Assembly (NCBI GenBank): GCA_963777755.1
Contig: CAVZSC010000034.1
Span: 558,001-622,000, forward strand
Length of the DNA: 64,000 bases
Direction of reading: 5' to 3'
Origin: DATFWC01 sp963777755
Lineage (GTDB): Bacteria; Pseudomonadota; Alphaproteobacteria; Rhizobiales; Xanthobacteraceae
The notes under the pieces: generated by a model
The model's database searches: none
The model's input: only the letters and a program-made list of their open reading frames with translations
Told to the model about the DNA's origin: nothing
Program-made: the position numbers and the translations under genes
Shown here: in pieces, positions 59,814 to 64,000 of the stretch
Layout: each line of letters opens with the position of its first letter
How positions within the stretch are numbered: the stretch's first letter is position 1

Positions 59814-61411
59814 CCTGCGCCGGTCGCCACCAGCAGCCCGACGATCTGCACGGCGATGACCTTCACGATGGTCATGGACGGAAAGATCATCGCGTAGCCA
59901 ATGTCGGGCCGCTCGGTCGGGGCCATGCGGGTGGAATACACCAGGATCGCCGGGTTTCCGGTTGCACCGGAGGCGACGCCGACGAGATCGTCGTAAGGGA
60001 TCTTCAACAGGTAGTAGCCGACCAGCAGCACGATGATCACCGTCGTCAGCAATACCGCGACGCCGATGAACAGCATCGTGAATCCGCTCTCCGCCACGGT
60101 GCGGACGAACGGTTGTCCAGCATTGATGCCGACCGAGGCAAGGAAGATTGCCAAGCCATAGTTTCGCAGCACGATATTCGCCGGCAGCGGCATGACCCAG
60201 AGCATGGGACCGGTCCGCCGCAGCTTGCCGAGTATGAGGGCAACGATCAGCGGTCCGCCGCCGATGCCGAGGGTGACAATCCCGACGCCAGGAATCGGAA
60301 TGGGAATCAATCCGAGCAGGACGCCGAGCACCATGCCGAGCCCGAGTGAAACGTAGCTGAACTCCGCCGTGGCCTTGATGGTATCGCCAAAATGCCGCCG
60401 GATGTCCTCTCTGCGGTCAGGCGGCATCAGCACGCCGACCCGGTCGCCGAACTCGAGCGTCAGGTCCGGCGTCGGAACCAGGTCCATGTCATAGCGCCGC
60501 ACGTGCAGCAGATGCACCGGAAAACCAGCCGGCAGCGGCAGCTGCGCGAGCGGGATCCCGACCATGCCGGCTTTCCCGACAAAGACGCGGATGTAGTCGA
60601 GGGCGGAGCGATCCTTGGCGAGGCGCCCCGGCTCAAGTTTGCCCAATCGCGCCCCTGTCTCGGCAATGGCCTCCTGTTGCTCGGCAACGATCAGGAGGCC
60701 GTCTCCGCCGGCCAGCACGAGGTCGGTCGATGGAACGACGTTCTGGTCCCCCTTGCGGACCATCGTCACCTGCACGCCGCCAGGCAGGTCCTTGGCGAGC
60801 TCTTCGAGCGTCCGCCCGGAAAAATTCTCCCCCAGGGTCACCTCGCCCATGTGGAACCGTTGCGTCTTGGGCGGGAATTTCGGCTGGACGTGGCGGGTCA
60901 TGAAATAGATGCACAGGATCGGGCCGATGACGCCGAACGGGTAGGCGATCGAATATCCGATGGACGGCTCCTTGTTGCCTATGACTTCGAGGGCGGCCTG
61001 CAGGGTGGCGGTGCTGGTCATCGAGCCCGCGAATATACCGAGCGTGTGACCGATCTTGATCCCGAGGATCTGGCCAAGCCCGAGAGCGACCAAAAGTCCG
61101 GCGATAACCGCAACGAGCGCCAGCAGGTTGCTTTTTATGCCGGCGGAACCGGTCATGCCTTCGAAGAACTGCCGCCCGTACAGGATGCCGATCCCGTAGA
61201 GGAACATGATCAGCCCGGTGAGGCCGATCGGCCCGACGATCTGCGCCTTCGGGGCGAAGGCGCCGATGGCGAGGCCGACGAACAGGACGGCCCCGACCCC
61301 GAGCGAGAAGCCGCCGAGGTTGATCTGGCCGACCAGGTAGCCGACGCCGATCGCAAGGAACACCGCCAGGATCGGCTGGGTGGCGATGATTTCACGAGCC
61401 AAATCGAACAT
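59810..61411 (-). CDS. AspT/YidE-family (AAEx) carrier with two TrkA_C domains
   Basis: 533 residues. Two membrane halves of five to six TM helices (residues 1-160 and 350-533) carry the repeat signatures GHTLGIFAGSMTSTATLQAAL and LVGVASGATGNPAILVY. Between them lie two RCK/TrkA_C domains (LEELAKDLPGGVQVTMVRKG and VHLLHVRRYDMDLVPTPDLTL). This is the layout of the aspartate:alanine exchanger family, which exchanges carboxylates. In this cluster it may exchange a fermentation substrate or product; the substrate is not known. Confidence 0.9.
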   Translation of the reverse strand: MFDLAREIIATQPILAVFLAIGVGYLVGQINLGGFSLGVGAVLFVGLAIGAFAPKAQIVGPIGLTGLIMFLYGIGILYGRQFFEGMTGSAGIKSNLLALVAVIAGLLVALGLGQILGIKIGHTLGIFAGSMTSTATLQAALEVIGNKEPSIGYSIAYPFGVIGPILCIYFMTRHVQPKFPPKTQRFHMGEVTLGENFSGRTLEELAKDLPGGVQVTMVRKGDQNVVPSTDLVLAGGDGLLIVAEQQEAIAETGARLGKLEPGRLAKDRSALDYIRVFVGKAGMVGIPLAQLPLPAGFPVHLLHVRRYDMDLVPTPDLTLEFGDRVGVLMPPDRREDIRRHFGDTIKATAEFSYVSLGLGMVLGVLLGLIPIPIPGVGIVTLGIGGGPLIVALILGKLRRTGPMLWVMPLPANIVLRNYGLAIFLASVGINAGQPFVRTVAESGFTMLFIGVAVLLTTVIIVLLVGYYLLKIPYDDLVGVASGATGNPAILVYSTRMAPTERPDIGYAMIFPSMTIVKVIAVQIVGLLVATGAG

Positions 61412-61457
61412 GACGACTTCCCCCTCCCAGACAATACGGACTTGCAGTACCAGCGCG

Positions 61458-62288
61458 TCAGCGGGCGCGGCAGCCCGCGGCCCGGAACTGTTCGAGCACG
61501 CGATTCACCAGATCGGGCGGCGCTGACGGTGTATCGACCTCCTTGTAGTCGAGCCCCATCGCCTTCCATTTGAAGGCACCGAGCTGATGGAACGGCTGCA
61601 CCTCCACCCACTCGACGTTCTTCATCGGCGCGACGAAGCGGGCGAGGCCCTCGACATTGGCGGGATCGTCGGTCAACCCGGGCACCAGCGTGAACCGCAC
61701 CCACACCGGCTTGCCCATGGCCGACAAGCGCTCGGCGAAGCGCAGGGTTGGGGCGAGGTCGCGGCCGGTCGCCCTGCGGTAGGTGTCCGGATCGGAGCTC
61801 TTGATGTCGAGCAGCACGAGGTCGAGGACGGACAGGAACTTGTCGTCGGCGCGCGCGCCGAGAAAGCCCGAGGTCTCGATCGCGGTGTGCAGACCCATCT
61901 GCTTGGCGCCGGCGAGGATGCGTTGGGTGAAGGGTAGCTGCACCATCGGCTCGCCGCCCGAAATGGTGAGCCCGCCGTCCATCGCACGCAGTGCGGATAC
62001 AAAGGCGCGCAGCCGATGGATTACATGGTCGGCGGAGATGTAGGTCCCGTCTTTGAGATGCCAGGTATCGGGATTGTGGCAGTAGGTGCAGCGCAGCAGG
62101 CAGCCCGACAGGAACAACACGACCCGCACACCCGGCCCGTCGTAGCGGGAGCCGGTCTCGTAGGAGTGCGCATAACCGAACGCCCCCTCGGCGTCGGCGG
62201 CGTCTTCGCTCGTTTCCGGCGCGTCGGGCGAGAGCCCGACGCGCAGATCGTGCCGACTGCCGGCCTCGATGTTACCCAGTTGCGACAC
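61458..62288 (-). CDS. pflA: Pyruvate formate-lyase-activating enzyme
   Basis: 276-residue radical-SAM enzyme that makes the glycyl radical in PflB. VVLFLSGCLLRCTYCHNPDTW holds the C-x3-C-x2-C cluster ligands, DGGLTISGGEPMVQ the GGEP SAM motif. Further: AIETSGFLG, LLDIKSSDP, and VRFTLVPGLTDD. The N-terminal 50 residues include the usual GSRYDGPGVR strand after a longer leader. It follows pflB by 17 bp. Confidence 0.94.
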   Translation of the reverse strand: MSQLGNIEAGSRHDLRVGLSPDAPETSEDAADAEGAFGYAHSYETGSRYDGPGVRVVLFLSGCLLRCTYCHNPDTWHLKDGTYISADHVIHRLRAFVSALRAMDGGLTISGGEPMVQLPFTQRILAGAKQMGLHTAIETSGFLGARADDKFLSVLDLVLLDIKSSDPDTYRRATGRDLAPTLRFAERLSAMGKPVWVRFTLVPGLTDDPANVEGLARFVAPMKNVEWVEVQPFHQLGAFKWKAMGLDYKEVDTPSAPPDLVNRVLEQFRAAGCRAR

Positions 62289-62305
62289 CGCCTGCTCCTG
62301 TCACC

Positions 62306-64000
62306 TCACAGCTGACCGTGGAAGGTGCGGCTGATCACATCCAGCTGCTGCTCGCGCGTCAGCCGCACGAAGTTGACGGCGTATCCGGAGACGCGGATCG
62401 TCAGCTGCGGATACTTGTCGGGATTGTTCATGGCGTCCTGCAGCGTCTCCTTGTCGATGACGTTCAGGTTCATGTGGAACCCGCCCATGCCGAAGAACAT
62501 GTCGAAGGCCTTGACGGCGCCGTCGACGAGCTCCTTGTCCGACATCTTTGCCTTCTGCGGAGCCACCGAGACCGTGTAGCTGATGCCGTCCAGCGAATCC
62601 CGATAGGGCAGCTTCGCCACCGACAGACAGGACGCGAGCCAGCCGTGGCTGTCGCGGCCGTGCATCGGATTGGCGCCCGGACCGAACGGCTCGCCCTTGC
62701 GGCGGCCGTCGGGTGTATTGCCGGTGTGCTTGCCGTAGACCACGTTCGACGTGATGGTCAGGACGCTTTGGGTGTGGGTCGCATTGCGATAGGTCGGGTG
62801 CTTGCGGATCTTCTGCATGAACCGCGTGACGAGCTCGGAAGCGATGGTGTCGACGCGGTCATCGTTGTTGCCGAACTGCGGGATTGGACCGTTCGCTTCC
62901 GTCCGATAGTCGACGGCGAGACCGGTCTCGTCCCGGATCACATGCACCTTGCCGTATTTCATCGCCGACAGGCTGTCGGCGACCACCGACAGTCCGGCGA
63001 TGCCGAACGCCATCGTGCGCAGGATGTCGCGATCGTGCAACGCCATCTCGAGGCGCTCGTAGAAGTACTTGTCGTGCATGTAGTGAATGCAGTTCATCGC
63101 GTGCACGTACGTACGCGCCAACCACTCCATCATGTGGTCGAACTTTTCGAACACCTCGTCATAGTCGAGGATCTCGCTGGTTACGGGCGGCGTCGGCGGG
63201 GCCACCTGCTCACCCGATACTTCGTCGCGGCCGCCGTTGATCGCATAGAGCAGGCACTTGGCGAGGTTCACGCGGGCGCCGAAGAACTGCATCTGCTTGC
63301 CCAGCTTCATCGCCGAGACGCAACAGCCGATGCCGTAGTCGTCGCCCCAATGCGGCCGCATCAGGTCGTCGTTCTCGTATTGCACCGACGACGTATCGCG
63401 GCTGACCTTGATGCAGTATTGCTTGAAGGCCTCGGGCAGGTCCTTCGACCAGAGGACGGTGATGTTCGGCTCCGGCGCCGGCCCGAGATTGCTCAGCGTG
63501 TGCAGCATGCGGTAGCTGCTCTTGGTGACCAGCGGCCGCCCGCTCAGATCCACGCCGCCGACGCATTCGGTCGCCCAGTAGGGATCGCCGCTGAACAGGG
63601 CGTCGTAGTCGGGCGTGCGCAGAAAGCGGACGATGCGGAGCTTCTGCACCAGCTGATCCCACAGCTCCTGCGCGCCGGGCTCGTCCAATGCGCCTTCCTT
63701 CAGGTCGCGCTCGATATAGACGTCGAGGAAGCTGGAGATGCGGCCGATCGACATGGCCGCGCCGTTCGCCTCCTTGATGGCGCCGAGATAGGCGAGATAC
63801 GTCCATTGCACGGCTTCCTGGGCATCGGCCGCCGGACGCGTGATGTCGCAGTCGTAGAGCTTCCCCATCGCCGCCAGATCCTCCAGCGCGCGCATCTGTT
63901 CGGCGAGCTCCTCGCGTACGCGGATGATCTCATCGGTCGGCCACATGTCGTCGACCTGCTGGCGCTCCGCCTGCTTGGCCTCGAGCAGCCGCTTGGTCCC
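62306..64000 (-). CDS. pflB: Pyruvate formate-lyase, C-terminal part (runs off the window)
   Basis: 565 codons to the window edge, open at the 5' side, so about 190-200 residues of the usual 760 are missing. Converts pyruvate and CoA to acetyl-CoA and formate using a glycyl radical. GIGCCVSAMKLGKQ holds the Cys-Cys active-site pair, HDRDILRTMAFGIAGLSV and TPDGRRKGEPFGPGANPMHG follow, and RVSGYAVNF near the C-terminus contains the radical Gly. An internal ATG (63946) is not the true start, as the frame continues with family-like sequence. It is an oxygen-sensitive enzyme and the key to anaerobic pyruvate use here. Confidence 0.95.
   Translation of the reverse strand, partial: GTKRLLEAKQAERQQVDDMWPTDEIIRVREELAEQMRALEDLAAMGKLYDCDITRPAADAQEAVQWTYLAYLGAIKEANGAAMSIGRISSFLDVYIERDLKEGALDEPGAQELWDQLVQKLRIVRFLRTPDYDALFSGDPYWATECVGGVDLSGRPLVTKSSYRMLHTLSNLGPAPEPNITVLWSKDLPEAFKQYCIKVSRDTSSVQYENDDLMRPHWGDDYGIGCCVSAMKLGKQMQFFGARVNLAKCLLYAINGGRDEVSGEQVAPPTPPVTSEILDYDEVFEKFDHMMEWLARTYVHAMNCIHYMHDKYFYERLEMALHDRDILRTMAFGIAGLSVVADSLSAMKYGKVHVIRDETGLAVDYRTEANGPIPQFGNNDDRVDTIASELVTRFMQKIRKHPTYRNATHTQSVLTITSNVVYGKHTGNTPDGRRKGEPFGPGANPMHGRDSHGWLASCLSVAKLPYRDSLDGISYTVSVAPQKAKMSDKELVDGAVKAFDMFFGMGGFHMNLNVIDKETLQDAMNNPDKYPQLTIRVSGYAVNFVRLTREQQLDVISRTFHGQL

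Noticed and set aside
1..64000. CRISPR arrays, rRNA or tRNA genes, prophage or integrase genes, complete insertion sequences
   Set aside because: Looked for regularly spaced direct repeats, tRNA-like arms and transposase or integrase motifs, and found none that could be supported.

Overview
The window looks like chromosome from a high-GC alphaproteobacterium of the order Hyphomicrobiales, near the Bradyrhizobium / Rhodopseudomonas / Xanthobacteraceae group. The signs are the order DUF4164-zapA ... 6S RNA-5-formyl-THF cyclo-ligase, ruvC-ruvA-ruvB followed by ybgC-tolQRAB-pal, two DUF3551 secreted proteins, a Bug-type receptor, and several FixK/FNR-type palindromes. This placement is inferred from gene content and order, not from a database search.

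Layout. 0-7.3 kb: end of a Bug-type solute receptor, then a minus-strand glycolytic run tkt-gap-pgk-fba with an FNR/FixK box upstream of gap, then a LysR regulator divergent from a tautomerase. 7.4-13 kb: DUF4164, zapA, 6S RNA, fthC and a YmdB-type phosphodiesterase. A roughly 3-kb block on the opposite strand (D-aminoacylase, nucleotidyltransferase pair, caspase remnant) separates zapA from the 6S gene. 13-26 kb: solute receptor, YebC, ruvCAB with two guest genes, a SGNH hydrolase, a ParE-type toxin-antitoxin pair, ybgC, a TetR gene with a clear operator, and the Tol-Pal system. 26-46 kb: ion channel, SulP transporter and then a poorly conserved stretch. It holds two FixK-like regulators, an Mrr nuclease, an L,D-transpeptidase, a phospholipase D, paired paralogues of small secreted and Pro-rich membrane proteins, carbonic anhydrase, a two-component system and several gene fragments. 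46-64 kb: an anaerobic and carbon-overflow block. It contains a DUF3141 protein, phosphotransacetylase, acetate kinase, 3-hydroxybutyrate dehydrogenase, a 3-oxoacid CoA-transferase, FabI and DUF2254, then on the minus strand pflB-pflA, an AspT-like carrier and a formate/nitrite channel.

Taken together the gene set suggests adaptation to low oxygen. Pyruvate can be split to acetyl-CoA and formate (PflAB), formate exported (FocA type), acetyl-CoA turned to acetate and ATP (Pta/Ack), and C4 reserves used through BdhA/ScoAB. Palindromes of the form TTGAT-N4-ATCAA or close variants lie near gap, the phospholipase D gene, two small secreted-protein genes, carbonic anhydrase, the DUF3141 operon and a secreted protein at 57.7 kb. 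Two FixK-like regulators without an N-terminal FeS cysteine cluster are encoded in the same region.

The most unusual structures are two tandem double-hairpin elements (42196-42362 and 56602-56773). They have the same layout, but their stem sequences differ by compensating changes. The second overlaps the 5' end of a metallopeptidase gene. A 258-bp segment spanning the fabI end and the DUF2254 start is duplicated at 34.7 kb with a stop codon. Five conserved genes (fba, pgk, tolA, tolB, DUF3141) each carry a single doubled base that breaks the frame. This is best explained by sequencing or assembly error.
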